In this document: in pieces, positions 27,315-35,720 of the stretch | Layout of the letters: every line of letters starts with the position of its first letter | Position numbering within the stretch: position 1 is the first letter of the stretch | Assembly: GCA_036381435.1 (NCBI GenBank) | Contig: DASVCW010000022.1 | Coordinates: forward strand, 35,469-99,468 | DNA from: Fodinibius sp036381435 | Lineage (GTDB): Bacteria; Bacteroidota; Rhodothermia; Balneolales; Balneolaceae | Direction: 5' to 3' | DNA: 64,000 bases | Made by a program: the position numbers and the translations under genes | Notes under the pieces: model-generated | What the model was told of the DNA's origin: nothing | What the model saw: only the letters and a program-made list of their open reading frames with translations | Database searches by the model: none

Positions 27315-27797
27315 CTAATAATAACCGTCTGTTTGTTAATAAAAAGCCAATTCGAATTTTAATCGAAAAGATCAGTCACTTATTCATTATGAACAAATAC
27401 TGATCATAAAATATTTTTAGAGGAGATTAATGAAGGTTTTGGCGGAGATGATACTACTTTTTTTGCACCCGCTGTTCTTCTTTTGACTTTCCCTTCTGAA
27501 ACCTATTTAGAAAGAATCTGCGAAGAAAAAATATTAATTCCAAGAAAAAAGTACTTCCTCTGCTAAATTTTTATTAAGAACTTCTTTTTTAAGTAAGCAG
27601 TGCGGAATGAGAGTAAGGCGGAGTGATATCCTGCTCTATAGGTCTACAGCAGGAGGATATCCTTGAGTAAGACAGCAGGCTCCTTAACTAATTCCCTCTT
27701 TTAAGTGAGTAGTCATGCCAGGAGATCCTTCGACTACGATCTGAAAAGCGAAGACATGATTCAACGAATTATTACTTTAAAAAAGAAGCCTTAATAA
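27315..27797. other. Non-coding stretch with structured repeats upstream of tRNA-Ser
   Basis: No reading frame here is credible. The region holds a hairpin at 27625-27661 (GATATCCTGCT against AGCAGG-AGG-ATATC) and two imperfect direct repeats with TTTTAAGTRAGYAGT (near 27585 and 27700). The left part probably holds the promoter of the minus-strand lipoprotein gene. A small RNA is possible but unproven. Confidence 0.5.
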
Positions 27798-27828
27798 TTG
27801 ATATAGCTTAGAAATTGCTCTATATTTG
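27798..27828 (+). promoter_or_regulatory. Bacteroidota-type promoter of tRNA-Ser
   Basis: TTG at 27798-27800 and TATATTTG at 27821-27828 match the -33 TTG and -7 TAnnTTTG consensus of Bacteroidota sigma factors, with a 20-bp spacer. It is 12 bp before the tRNA. Confidence 0.65.
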
Positions 27829-27840
27829 CATGCTTTCTCC

Positions 27841-28245
<405 letters not shown>

Positions 28246-28929
28246 TTAAAATCCATAGCTGAAAACTTGTACTGATCTGGATTTTACCGTTTGTCCATTA
28301 TCAGTGGCGGGACGGAATTCCCAATGAAGTGCGGCTTCTAATGTAACTTCCATTAACCCGTAATTGATGGATTCCACTTTCCGAAAATTATCCAGTTCTT
28401 CATCATAAAGCAGAATTTTAGATATGTTGGCGTCTTCTACTTCACCCCTTTCATCAACTAAAAAGTTCACCCAAACCTGCACCTTAACACCTGCTCTTTG
28501 AGCGGCATCAGGAGTCGCAGGTTCAACAATACGTAAAATGGTTGGTGGTGTTTGTGGATTTGATACGATTTGTCCCTCTGTTCCGGCTTCATTCCCTTTA
28601 CCTACGAACATCGAATCCGCATAGTGTGAAATATCAAGATCCTGAAGTATTAGTGTTTCTTCCTCAATAATTTCATCATCCGGTACCGGAACCGGCACTT
28701 GTGGAGGGGGCGGGGGTGGAGGTGAACTTTGCTGACGGGTGATGATGGCATTTCTTAAACTGATAGACTCATCAGAAAATTTAATCTCATCTTTCTGTAC
28801 AGGTCTTTCATAAACCGGCCAAAGATTAAATAGTAACAGGATTAAAAGTTCTGCCAAAGCAATGCATATCAGTATTCGTAACTGATATACAGAACTTTTT
28901 AGCTTAATATTTTTTTTATCATCCGGCAA
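28246..28929 (-). CDS. TonB-family energy transducer
   Basis: A 227-residue inner-membrane-anchored periplasmic protein that passes energy from ExbB/ExbD to outer-membrane receptors. It has one membrane segment (about 17-41), then a proline-rich stretch with seven prolines (about 71-77) and PVPVPDD, and a TonB C-terminal domain (about 120-227) with VKVQVWVNFLVDERGEVEDA and LEAALHWEFRPA. The start is TTG, directly after the TAA of the acyltransferase gene. No ATG is available in frame. ExbB/ExbD are not in the window. Confidence 0.85.
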   Translation of the reverse strand: MPDDKKNIKLKSSVYQLRILICIALAELLILLLFNLWPVYERPVQKDEIKFSDESISLRNAIITRQQSSPPPPPPPQVPVPVPDDEIIEEETLILQDLDISHYADSMFVGKGNEAGTEGQIVSNPQTPPTILRIVEPATPDAAQRAGVKVQVWVNFLVDERGEVEDANISKILLYDEELDNFRKVESINYGLMEVTLEAALHWEFRPATDNGQTVKSRSVQVFSYGF

Positions 28930-29673
28930 TTAATGATCTTTTTGAGACGGTTTTAGCTGCTGTAGAGACGTTAGCTCTTGCTCTATTAACGAAAAAGCAC
29001 CTTCTTTTAATTCACTTGCTGATTCAAAGTTACCTGCTCTTAGCGGATCTAAAATAGATATTGCAAAATGCTGACGATAAGCTACTTTCCATGTTCCGGC
29101 AGGCATTGCTTGAGCTCCGCCCTCTAAAACGATAGGCAGAACATTAAAATTATACTGCTTGGCCAACCTAAATGCTCCATTCTTAAAAGGTTTAAGCTTA
29201 CCACTGCTACGCGTTCCTTCGGGAAAAATCATTGCCGGTATACCTGCTTTTATGGGTTCAACAAGTTTATCTAAGGCTTTAGCAGACCGCCTGCTCTTGC
29301 GGTCGATGCCCAGATGACCTGTCATGAAAATGATCCATCCGAAAACAGGAATCTTGAAAAGCGCTTTTTTGGATACCCATTTCATACTCCAGGGCAGCAA
29401 GTAAGAAAGGGGCATATCTAAAAAGCTTTGATGATTGGCAACTACAATCGTAGGCTCAGCAATCTTCTCAAAATCGGCTCCCTTAATTTCAAAAGTCCAG
29501 CCGGGATTTACTTTCAGCATCAACCACGCAAGCCCTTTTACACATTTATTGGTAATCCGATTATAACGGTCGAAAGGAAAGGTAAACAGATAAACAATGG
29601 TAATAATTATAAAACAACTGATGATGCAGACAGCCCAGTAAATCCAAATGATGACGCTAAAAAAAGTTCTCAT
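28930..29673 (-). CDS. plsC: 1-acyl-sn-glycerol-3-phosphate acyltransferase
   Basis: It adds the second acyl chain to lysophosphatidic acid, giving phosphatidic acid. The 247-residue membrane protein has two hydrophobic segments near the N-terminus (about 5-30), the catalytic motif NHQSFLDM (HX4D, about 82-89), and the substrate motif FPEGTRSSG (about 150-158), followed by KNGAFRLAKQ. It is cotranscribed with the TonB gene (no gap). Other family members act on lyso-ornithine lipids, so the exact acceptor is not certain. Confidence 0.9.
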   Translation of the reverse strand: MRTFFSVIIWIYWAVCIISCFIIITIVYLFTFPFDRYNRITNKCVKGLAWLMLKVNPGWTFEIKGADFEKIAEPTIVVANHQSFLDMPLSYLLPWSMKWVSKKALFKIPVFGWIIFMTGHLGIDRKSRRSAKALDKLVEPIKAGIPAMIFPEGTRSSGKLKPFKNGAFRLAKQYNFNVLPIVLEGGAQAMPAGTWKVAYRQHFAISILDPLRAGNFESASELKEGAFSLIEQELTSLQQLKPSQKDH

Positions 29674-29706
29674 AAAAATTAACGAAAAAATATGAATAAT
29701 CTGCTT

Positions 29707-29739
29707 TTCACCGGTTGACTGCTTTTGTCACCGGGTAAA
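29707..29739 (-). repeat. 33-nt hairpin repeat, reverse orientation, loop AAAAGCA on minus strand (copy A4)
   Basis: Stem TTCACCGGTTGAC / GTCACCGGGTAAA with about 10 of 13 pairs and a 7-nt loop. It forms a reverse/forward pair with the copy at 29756. Confidence 0.65.
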
Positions 29740-29755
29740 TGGAAAAAATCTGTTA

Positions 29756-29787
29756 TTCACCCGTTCACAAAAGCAATGACGGGTGAA
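29756..29787 (+). repeat. Hairpin repeat, loop AAAAGCA (copy A5)
   Basis: TTCACCCGTTCAC - AAAAGCA - ATGACGGGTGAA. The outer nine bases pair perfectly. It lies between murQ and plsC, 16 bp from the reverse copy. Confidence 0.65.
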
Positions 29788-29796
29788 GCGGTAACC

Positions 29797-30726
29797 TTAT
29801 GAATTAATTTCCTGCAAAGCTTTTCTGATAAATCCGTCGTTTTGATCCAGTTTCTTTTGAGCCTCTTCCCTGTTCAACCTGCCCAGAATCATTACCAGAG
29901 CAGTTTTTACATGTCCGCCTGCTGCTTTAAGTGCTTTTTCGGCTTCAGCATAATCTACATTCGCAAACATCATAATAATTCGCTTGGCCCTCTCCTGCAA
30001 CTTTTGATTAGACAGCTGCAAATCGACCATTACGTTTTCATACACTTTTCCAAGACGAATCATAACCCCGGTAGTTAGCATATTAAGCACCATTTTTTGA
30101 GCCGTTGCGCTTTTCATTCGCGTGCTGCCCATAATTACTTCAGGACCAACAGGAACATCAATCAAAACATCAACTTCAAGGGTGATTTGCGAAGCGGGAA
30201 CGGTGGTTACGAAAATAGTTCGACATCCTTTCTCCGCAGCTTCTTTAAGCGCGCCATGAACGTAAGGCGTGCGCCCGCTGGCGGCTAATCCACAGACAAC
30301 ATCATTAGGTGATAAGCTTTCTTTTTGCAGCGCTTCTCTCCCATTTTTTTCGTGATCTTCTGATCCTTCCTGAGCTTCAAAAACGGCTTCTTTCCCTCCT
30401 GCAATAAGCCCGATAACTTGTGCCGGATCAGTACCAAAAGTCGGCGGACATTCGGCGGCATCTAAAATCCCGAGGCGTCCGCTGGTTCCGGCTCCCGCGT
30501 AAATAAGCCGTCCTCCTTTATCGAATGCTTCTTTGATGAAATCAATAGCACGAGCAATTTCCGGCAGCTTTTTCTCAACTTCCAAAGCCACTTTTTGATC
30601 TTCAGTGTTAACCAGACGGGCGATCTCCAGCGAATCAGCCAGATCTATTTCCTTGGTTGATTCATTCCGCTGCTCGGTTTTTAAGTCCTTCAGCTGATTA
30701 AAAAGTTTTCGGTCGTCTGTTTTCAC
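29797..30726 (-). CDS. murQ: N-acetylmuramic acid 6-phosphate etherase
   Basis: It cleaves the lactyl ether of MurNAc-6-phosphate, giving GlcNAc-6-phosphate and lactate, in cell-wall recycling. It has a SIS-domain core: TEQRNESTKEIDLAD is the N-terminal signature, then GGRLIYAGAGTSGRLGILDAAECPPTFG (phosphosugar site) and VGPEVIMGSTRMKSATAQKMVLNML. The UBA-like C-terminus includes AEKALKAAGGHVKTALVMI. The GTG at 30726 gives 309 residues, close to E. coli MurQ (298). The frame stays open to a GTG at 30777, but the extra residues come from a CACGGAG-type repeat. Confidence 0.92.
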   Translation of the reverse strand: MKTDDRKLFNQLKDLKTEQRNESTKEIDLADSLEIARLVNTEDQKVALEVEKKLPEIARAIDFIKEAFDKGGRLIYAGAGTSGRLGILDAAECPPTFGTDPAQVIGLIAGGKEAVFEAQEGSEDHEKNGREALQKESLSPNDVVCGLAASGRTPYVHGALKEAAEKGCRTIFVTTVPASQITLEVDVLIDVPVGPEVIMGSTRMKSATAQKMVLNMLTTGVMIRLGKVYENVMVDLQLSNQKLQERAKRIIMMFANVDYAEAEKALKAAGGHVKTALVMILGRLNREEAQKKLDQNDGFIRKALQEINS

Positions 30727-30751
30727 ATTAAGGCTTTTTAATTTGGGGTAT

Positions 30752-30838
30752 TTCACGGAGTTGCTCAGAGAAGACACGAAGGTTCACTGAGATTCTCCGT
30801 GCAACTCAGTACATGCTCTGTGGTTCTCCGTGACATAG
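30752..30838. repeat. CACGGAG/CACTGAG-type palindromic intergenic repeat
   Basis: TTTCACGGAGTTGCTCAGAG on one side and GGTTCTCCGTGACATA on the other are inverted relatives, with GACACGAAGGTTCACTGAG in the middle. It lies between DUF4260 and murQ and touches the murQ start region. Confidence 0.6.
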
Positions 30839-30845
30839 CCTGCCA

Positions 30846-31208
30846 TTACTTAAAACCGCTTCCACCAATCTTGCCCAGATGGGTGTGTTTAAATGAATCG
30901 GAGAATTTGAGCCCGTAACCGAAGATTCGATCCATGCTGGAGTGAGCAAAAAGAATAACTCCGACTAATTCCAACCAAGGCGTTCCCGTGATGTATCCTG
31001 CAATAAAAACACCAATAGCTGTCGCTTTATGATGGAAAATGTTATAAACAGTGGCCCCGGTTTTGTTATTAAAGGCATAACCGATCATCGAAACATCAGG
31101 CGCCAAAATAAGGAGTGGAAACCACCACCAGGCAAACTCCGTTTGGGCAAACGCAAGCACCGTCAGCAAGAACATGGCAAATTCCTCAATCCGTACGAGG
31201 TTTTTCAT
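30846..31208 (-). CDS. DUF4260 family membrane protein
   Basis: A 120-residue small integral membrane protein with about four hydrophobic stretches. MIGYAFNNKTGATVYNIFHHKATAIG and HSSMDRIFGYGLKF are the DUF4260 signatures, with conserved histidines in the second. Its start overlaps the accC stop by 4 bp (ATGA), so the two are translationally coupled. Function unknown. Confidence 0.85.
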   Translation of the reverse strand: MKNLVRIEEFAMFLLTVLAFAQTEFAWWWFPLLILAPDVSMIGYAFNNKTGATVYNIFHHKATAIGVFIAGYITGTPWLELVGVILFAHSSMDRIFGYGLKFSDSFKHTHLGKIGGSGFK

Positions 31209-32722
31209 CGTTTAGAGCGCTTCTTTCGTCGCTTCCACCATTCAGAATGAGTACCGTTCATTGCGGTTTGATCAAAAGCAGACCTAACTTCATCTTTATT
31301 CTCAGCATTTTTTAAAAGAGCAGCAGCAAGGGTTTTAGCCTGTGTTTGATCCTCATTTTTGGCATCCAATTTTTCAGGGCCAAAATGATCTTTCACAAAA
31401 TGGGTATCGTAATTTCCATTAACAAAAGCAGGATGATTGAGTACATATTCACAAAACGGAATGGTCGTCCGACACCCGGCAATTTCATATTCATTCAACG
31501 CACGCAGCATCCGTTTGATGGCATGATTACGATCTTTTCCATAGGCACAAAGTTTGGAGATCATGGGATCATAATTAATGGTAACTGACTGTCCTTCTTC
31601 GACCCCTGCATCAACCCGAACACCATTTCCTGCAGGAATACGATGTTTGGTTAACTCGCCTGTACTGGGCAAAAAATTATCGCGGGGATCTTCGGCATAA
31701 ACGCGGCACTCGATTGCATGTCCATCTACGGTTACATCATCCTGAGTGATGGGCAGCTTTTTACCTTCGGCTACTAAAATTTGAAGGGCTACCAAATCGA
31801 GTCCGGTGATGAGTTCCGTCACCGGATGCTCAACCTGCAGGCGGGTATTCATTTCGAGGAAATAAAAATTTCGATCCGCATCAACCAAAAACTCGATGGT
31901 TCCTGCTCCCACATAATCACAAGCTTCGGCTGCAGAAATGGCTGCTTCCGCCATCTCGGCACGCAGCTCATCCGTCAAAATGGAGCAGGGCGCTTCTTCA
32001 ATCACTTTTTGATGGCGCCGCTGAATGGAGCATTCGCGGTCAAAAAGATGAAGTACATTTCCATGCTCATCCGCCATGATTTGAAATTCAACATGGCGCG
32101 GTTCTACCAAATATTTTTCGATATATACCCGGTCATCGCCAAAAGCATTTCGCGCTTCCGATTTCGCGGCTTTGATTCCTGATTCAAAATCTTCAGGTGA
32201 ATCTACAATGCGCATGCCTTTTCCGCCGCCACCGGCAGCCGCTTTAACCAGTACAGGATATCCGATATCATCAGCTATCTTTTTCGCCTCATCAATATCT
32301 TCAAGCTCTTTTTTAGTACCGGGTGGAAAAGGGACATCCGCTTTGCTCATCAATTCACGAGCAGCTGTTTTATCACCCATAAGCGTAATTGCTTTTGATT
32401 TGGGTCCGATAAAAATGATTCCTTCCTTTTCACACCGTTCTGCAAATCCGGCATTTTCACTTAAAAATCCATAGCCGGGGTGAATAGCGTCTGCCCCGGT
32501 ATCTTTAGCGGCCTGAATAATTTTATCAATCACCAGATAGCTTTCTGATGAAGCGGCAGGACCAATATGCACAGACTCATCTGCATGAAGCACATGCGGA
32601 GCTTCAGCATCGGGAGTGGAATAAACCGCTACCGTCTGTTTGTCCAGTTCTTTGCAGGTTCTGATAATTCGCAGGGCAATTTCGCCCCGGTTAGCGATAA
32701 GAATTTTCTTAATTTTTGACAT
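31205..32722 (-). CDS. accC: Biotin carboxylase (acyl-CoA carboxylase subunit) with C-terminal extension
   Basis: It carboxylates biotin on a carrier protein using ATP and bicarbonate. The 505-residue protein has the biotin-carboxylase N-terminal domain (about 1-115, KILIANRGEIALRIIRTCKEL), an ATP-grasp domain (AAGGGGKGMRIV, about 163-174; FYFLEMNTRLQVEHPVTE) and a C-terminal domain (about 335-440). Stand-alone AccC is normally about 450 residues. The extra basic tail (about 450-505, ending WWKRRKKRSKR) contains no biotin-attachment motif. No accB or carboxyltransferase lies nearby, so it may serve acetyl-CoA or propionyl-CoA carboxylase. It is tightly coupled to an esterase-like gene (2-bp gap) and DUF4260. 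Confidence 0.9.
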   Translation of the reverse strand: MSKIKKILIANRGEIALRIIRTCKELDKQTVAVYSTPDAEAPHVLHADESVHIGPAASSESYLVIDKIIQAAKDTGADAIHPGYGFLSENAGFAERCEKEGIIFIGPKSKAITLMGDKTAARELMSKADVPFPPGTKKELEDIDEAKKIADDIGYPVLVKAAAGGGGKGMRIVDSPEDFESGIKAAKSEARNAFGDDRVYIEKYLVEPRHVEFQIMADEHGNVLHLFDRECSIQRRHQKVIEEAPCSILTDELRAEMAEAAISAAEACDYVGAGTIEFLVDADRNFYFLEMNTRLQVEHPVTELITGLDLVALQILVAEGKKLPITQDDVTVDGHAIECRVYAEDPRDNFLPSTGELTKHRIPAGNGVRVDAGVEEGQSVTINYDPMISKLCAYGKDRNHAIKRMLRALNEYEIAGCRTTIPFCEYVLNHPAFVNGNYDTHFVKDHFGPEKLDAKNEDQTQAKTLAAALLKNAENKDEVRSAFDQTAMNGTHSEWWKRRKKRSKR

Positions 32723-32724
32723 TG

Positions 32725-33438
32725 TTAAATAATATGAGTTTTAAGCATTCGCGGCCATTGCTCCCACTCGTTTTGGGAATCTACATCCCAGATATCGAGC
32801 TCGTGTTCAATAAATTTCATTCGTAAAACATTGCTCATTCGTTGAGCGTCGTCTTTTCGTGAATCGTTGTTAAAGCTTACTAAGCGAAAATCGACGCTCC
32901 GAATATCGTTAAGCAATTCTCTTTTGTTCAGATTGGGGATAAAGTCCATCGGATTATTGTAATAGACATTATCATCATAATAACTATCCATAAACTGCTT
33001 GATATCATAAATACCGCTGATTCCAATAGCCTTGCCAAAACATTCGGGATGTTTTAAAGCAGTAGTTATGGCATGATATCCGCCCAAATCAGTACCGGCA
33101 ATGATGATAAAATCAATAGGATTTTGTTCATGCACGAAAGGAACTACTTCTTCTACAAGATACGATTCAAACTGCTGTTGACGGATAATTCTCTGGTCGG
33201 GAGAAGCTTCTTCATTCAAAAAGCTTTCTTCATCTATTGATGATAAACAGAAAAGCTGGTTGAAGCCGTTTTCAATTTGATAGGAAATGGAATCTACCAT
33301 ATCAAATTCATCCCATTGGCCGCATGCTGCCCCTCTTGTCGGAAGGCCGATAACCGGCGTTCCCGATTCTCCGTAAACGGCAAGCTCCATGTCTTTTCCA
33401 AGGCTCGGACTGCGCCATTTTTCCGTTTTCTTTTTCAT
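32725..33438 (-). CDS. Alpha/beta-hydrolase-fold (esterase-like) protein with Asp at the nucleophile position
   Basis: 237 residues, no signal peptide. The N-terminal sheet (PVIGLPTRGAACGQWDEF) and DFIIIAGTDLGGYHAITTALKHPE fit the putative-esterase branch of the alpha/beta-hydrolase fold. Relatives have a GxSxGG nucleophile elbow; here the triplet is GAT (Asp117), giving GTDLGG. Either the enzyme uses Asp as nucleophile, as haloalkane dehalogenases do, or it has lost hydrolase activity. It is the first gene of a tight operon with accC and DUF4260. Confidence 0.75.
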   Translation of the reverse strand: MKKKTEKWRSPSLGKDMELAVYGESGTPVIGLPTRGAACGQWDEFDMVDSISYQIENGFNQLFCLSSIDEESFLNEEASPDQRIIRQQQFESYLVEEVVPFVHEQNPIDFIIIAGTDLGGYHAITTALKHPECFGKAIGISGIYDIKQFMDSYYDDNVYYNNPMDFIPNLNKRELLNDIRSVDFRLVSFNNDSRKDDAQRMSNVLRMKFIEHELDIWDVDSQNEWEQWPRMLKTHII

Positions 33439-33537
33439 TCAGTTCCTTTTTCCGTTGATCCTGTTGTTTAGTTCATGGAATATAACGGTTCGCAGCCTTT
33501 TGTGTAAATCAAATTAAAGAACATGACGGTCATTCCA

Positions 33538-33642
33538 CGAAAAATACAAAAACTATAACACGAAGCTACGCGAAGGATACACAAAGGCTCACTAAGATTT
33601 TCTTCGTGCAACTTTACGCTGCTTTGTGAATCTTGGTGAAAT
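33538..33642. repeat. CACAAAG-type palindromic intergenic repeat
   Basis: AACACGAAGCTACGCGAAGG.. and ..GCTGCTTTGTGAATCTTGG form loose inverted halves. Same family as 30752-30838 and 39125-39230. Confidence 0.5.
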
Positions 33643-33701
33643 AGTTATAAATATTAACTTCAGGATTTCAATTCTTCCAAACTTTTTCTGATTTTCCGGC
33701 A

Positions 33702-33733
33702 TGTCATGCTGAACTTGTTTCAGCATCTGTAGC
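33702..33733. repeat. Fragment of GTCATGCTGAAC-type miniature element
   Basis: TGTCATGCTGAACTTGTTTC and the following AGCATCTGTAGC match the left end of the element at 21509. No right end is present, so the copy is truncated. Confidence 0.6.
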
Positions 33734-33813
33734 TGGTACTTTGGAACAGTAGGCATTTCTTGCCTGCAGGCATATAAATATTTAAATGCTCCTAAACTTA
33801 TAATCAATTAGCC

Positions 33814-34779
33814 GTGAATTCAGACATCAATCAAAAAGCCCTTAAAAATTGCATCACCCGAACAAACGTACCGGAATTTGGGGAACCGTATCGCGGCAAG
33901 GTACGCGATGTATATTCGCTGGGTGATGATAAGCTGGGCATTGTAGCCAGTGACCGGATTTCGGCTTTTGATCATATCATGAAACAGGCCATCCCTTACA
34001 AAGGACAAATTTTAAATACTTTAGCCGCTTTTTCTTTTGAAAAGGTTGATGATTTGGTTGCTACACACATCATTGATATACCTCACCCTAATGTTACTAT
34101 CGCTAAAAAATGCGATCCGATTCCCATCGAAGTTGTTATTCGAGCTTGCTTGACGGGACATGCCTGGCGGGTTTATAAATCGGGAGAACGGATTTTATGC
34201 GGTGTTGAGTTGCCGGACGGGATGAAAGAAAATCAAAAGTTTGAAGAACCTATTCTCACTCCTGCCACCAAAGCCCAAGAAGGCCATGACGAAGATATTT
34301 CTGAAAAAGAGATTCTGGATCGGGGCATTGTTGAGGAAAAGCTTTGGGCTGAAATCAGGGAAAAAGCATTTCAGGTTTTTGAACGCGGGCAACAAATTGC
34401 CAGAAAACAAGGCCTTATTTTAGTAGATACTAAATACGAATTCGGAATCTACAAAGGTGAATTAACGCTCATTGATGAGATTCACACTGCCGATTCATCA
34501 CGTTATTTTTATGCTGACGAATATGAAAAAAGGCTGGCTGAAGATCGGCCGCAAAAGCAACTTTCGAAGGAATTTCTTAGGGAATGGCTGATGGAGCACA
34601 ACTTTCAGGGAAAGGAAGGACAACAACTCCCCGATTTACCGGATAAATTTCGCGTAGAAGTTTATAAACGGTATACCGAACTATTTAAGCAATTAACGGG
34701 AAAAGAATTCACTCCCAAACCGACAAAGCGTGCAGAGTTCGACCAGCAACTGCATTCAATTTTTAGCAATTTTAAATAG
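33814..34779 (+). CDS. purC: Phosphoribosylaminoimidazole-succinocarboxamide (SAICAR) synthase
   Basis: It joins CAIR and aspartate with ATP in purine synthesis. The 321-residue protein is of the longer yeast-Ade1-like form. It starts at GTG; no in-frame ATG precedes the conserved GKVRDVYSLGDDKLGIVASDRISAFDH. Other marks are IVRACLTG-like VVIRACLTGHAWRVYKSGERI, ILTPATKAQEGHDEDIS and LILVDTKYEFGI..LTLIDEIHTADSSRYFYAD. It is convergent with the anti-sigma-like gene, 6 bp away. Confidence 0.95.
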   Translation: MNSDINQKALKNCITRTNVPEFGEPYRGKVRDVYSLGDDKLGIVASDRISAFDHIMKQAIPYKGQILNTLAAFSFEKVDDLVATHIIDIPHPNVTIAKKCDPIPIEVVIRACLTGHAWRVYKSGERILCGVELPDGMKENQKFEEPILTPATKAQEGHDEDISEKEILDRGIVEEKLWAEIREKAFQVFERGQQIARKQGLILVDTKYEFGIYKGELTLIDEIHTADSSRYFYADEYEKRLAEDRPQKQLSKEFLREWLMEHNFQGKEGQQLPDLPDKFRVEVYKRYTELFKQLTGKEFTPKPTKRAEFDQQLHSIFSNFK

Positions 34780-34785
34780 ATAAAA

Positions 34786-34995
34786 TCAGGCAGTTGCCGG
34801 TATATTTAGGTTATCAGCAAATCGGGATAATACTCTTTTGCCCATCAATGCTTTCCGGGCAAAATTTCGCTCATCACCATTTTGAGCAAGATATTCCTCA
34901 AAAGCTTCGCACTCAGTGCGCTCTAAATTTCCGTCGATATAATCTGTAAGAAAGTTCGTGAGTATCTCATCACGGTCAAATTCTGTAGTATTCAT
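34786..34995 (-). CDS. Small anti-sigma-factor-like protein lacking zinc ligands
   Basis: 69 residues, 44 bp downstream of an ECF sigma gene on the same strand. ILTNFLTDYIDGNLERTECEAFEEYLAQNGDERNFARKAL follows the outline of a zf-HC2/anti-sigma N-terminal domain (DG.L...E...FE.HL). The usual HxxxCxxC zinc ligands are missing, since AQNGDER replaces the H..C..C part. There is no membrane segment. It may still bind the sigma factor, be a degenerate copy, or be a non-zinc regulator. Confidence 0.6.
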   Translation of the reverse strand: MNTTEFDRDEILTNFLTDYIDGNLERTECEAFEEYLAQNGDERNFARKALMGKRVLSRFADNLNIPATA

Positions 34996-35039
34996 AAAGG
35001 TAATAAATGATATTACAAGTCCATCTATTACCTATTACT

Positions 35040-35657
35040 TCATTTGGCGGAAATTGTTTCAGGATAAATATAATTTTCCAATAATTCCTGAAGTTGGGCT
35101 CTGCCACGGTTGATGCGCGACTTAACCGTACCCATTGGCAGATCTGCAATCTCGGAGATTTCCTCGTACGACAACTGCTGAATGTCACGCAGTACCACTA
35201 CTTCACGGAAATCATCGCTGAGCTTCATAAGAGCCTTTTCAAGCTCATCAATGCACATTTTTTCATAGAGTGAATCGTCAGGAAGAATGCCGTCATCCTC
35301 TAACTTCATGGGACGATCTTCCGAATCATCGGGGTCTTTATGAATGGTTACTGTAGTCATTCGCTTCTTCTTTTTATACAAGCTTTTCGCCAGGTTGATA
35401 GCTATGGTGTACATCCATGTAGAAAATTTGGCGATTCGTTCGTAAGAATGGCGGCTTCGAAACACCCGAAAAAATGTTTCCTGAACCAGGTCTTCGCAAT
35501 CTTGGTGATTATGCGTATACCGGTATAAGAAATTGTGTAACCGATCCTCGTAACGCTTTACCAATAAGTTAAAAGCTTGTTCGTAACCCGATTGAAACCG
35601 CTCCATTAAATCTTCATCAGAAAGTTCCTGAAGCTTGGCAGTTGATAACGCTTGCAT
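35040..35657 (-). CDS. ECF (sigma-70 family, RpoE-like) RNA polymerase sigma factor
   Basis: 205 residues. Region 2 covers about 20-95 (ERFQSGYEQAFNLLVKRYEDRL, CEDLVQETFFRVFR, FSTWMYTIAINLAKS), which contacts the -10 element. Region 4 covers about 135-195 (ALMKLSDDFREVVVLRDIQQ, SYEEISEIADLPMGTVKSRI) with its helix-turn-helix for the -35 element. The ATG at 35657 is chosen over TTG 35678 because AAGGGG stands 7 bp before it. The next gene downstream is a small anti-sigma-like protein. The signal and regulon are unknown. Confidence 0.93.
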   Translation of the reverse strand: MQALSTAKLQELSDEDLMERFQSGYEQAFNLLVKRYEDRLHNFLYRYTHNHQDCEDLVQETFFRVFRSRHSYERIAKFSTWMYTIAINLAKSLYKKKKRMTTVTIHKDPDDSEDRPMKLEDDGILPDDSLYEKMCIDELEKALMKLSDDFREVVVLRDIQQLSYEEISEIADLPMGTVKSRINRGRAQLQELLENYIYPETISAK

Positions 35658-35720
35658 GTTTGACCCCTTATTTTGCAATTGATAGTTGGAAGACCATCAA
35701 CTACAGCTTAAGAAGCCTTT

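Larger units (their letters stand above)
33439..33813. other. Repeat-filled divergent intergenic region between esterase and purC
   Basis: 375 bp without a gene. It contains a CACAAAG-type palindrome (about 33538-33642: CGAAGGATACACAAAGGCTC / GCTTTGTGAATCTTGGTG) and a left-end fragment of the GTCATGCTGAAC element (33702-33733). The purC promoter should lie in the last 80 bp (AT-rich, TATAAATATTTAAATG). Confidence 0.55.
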
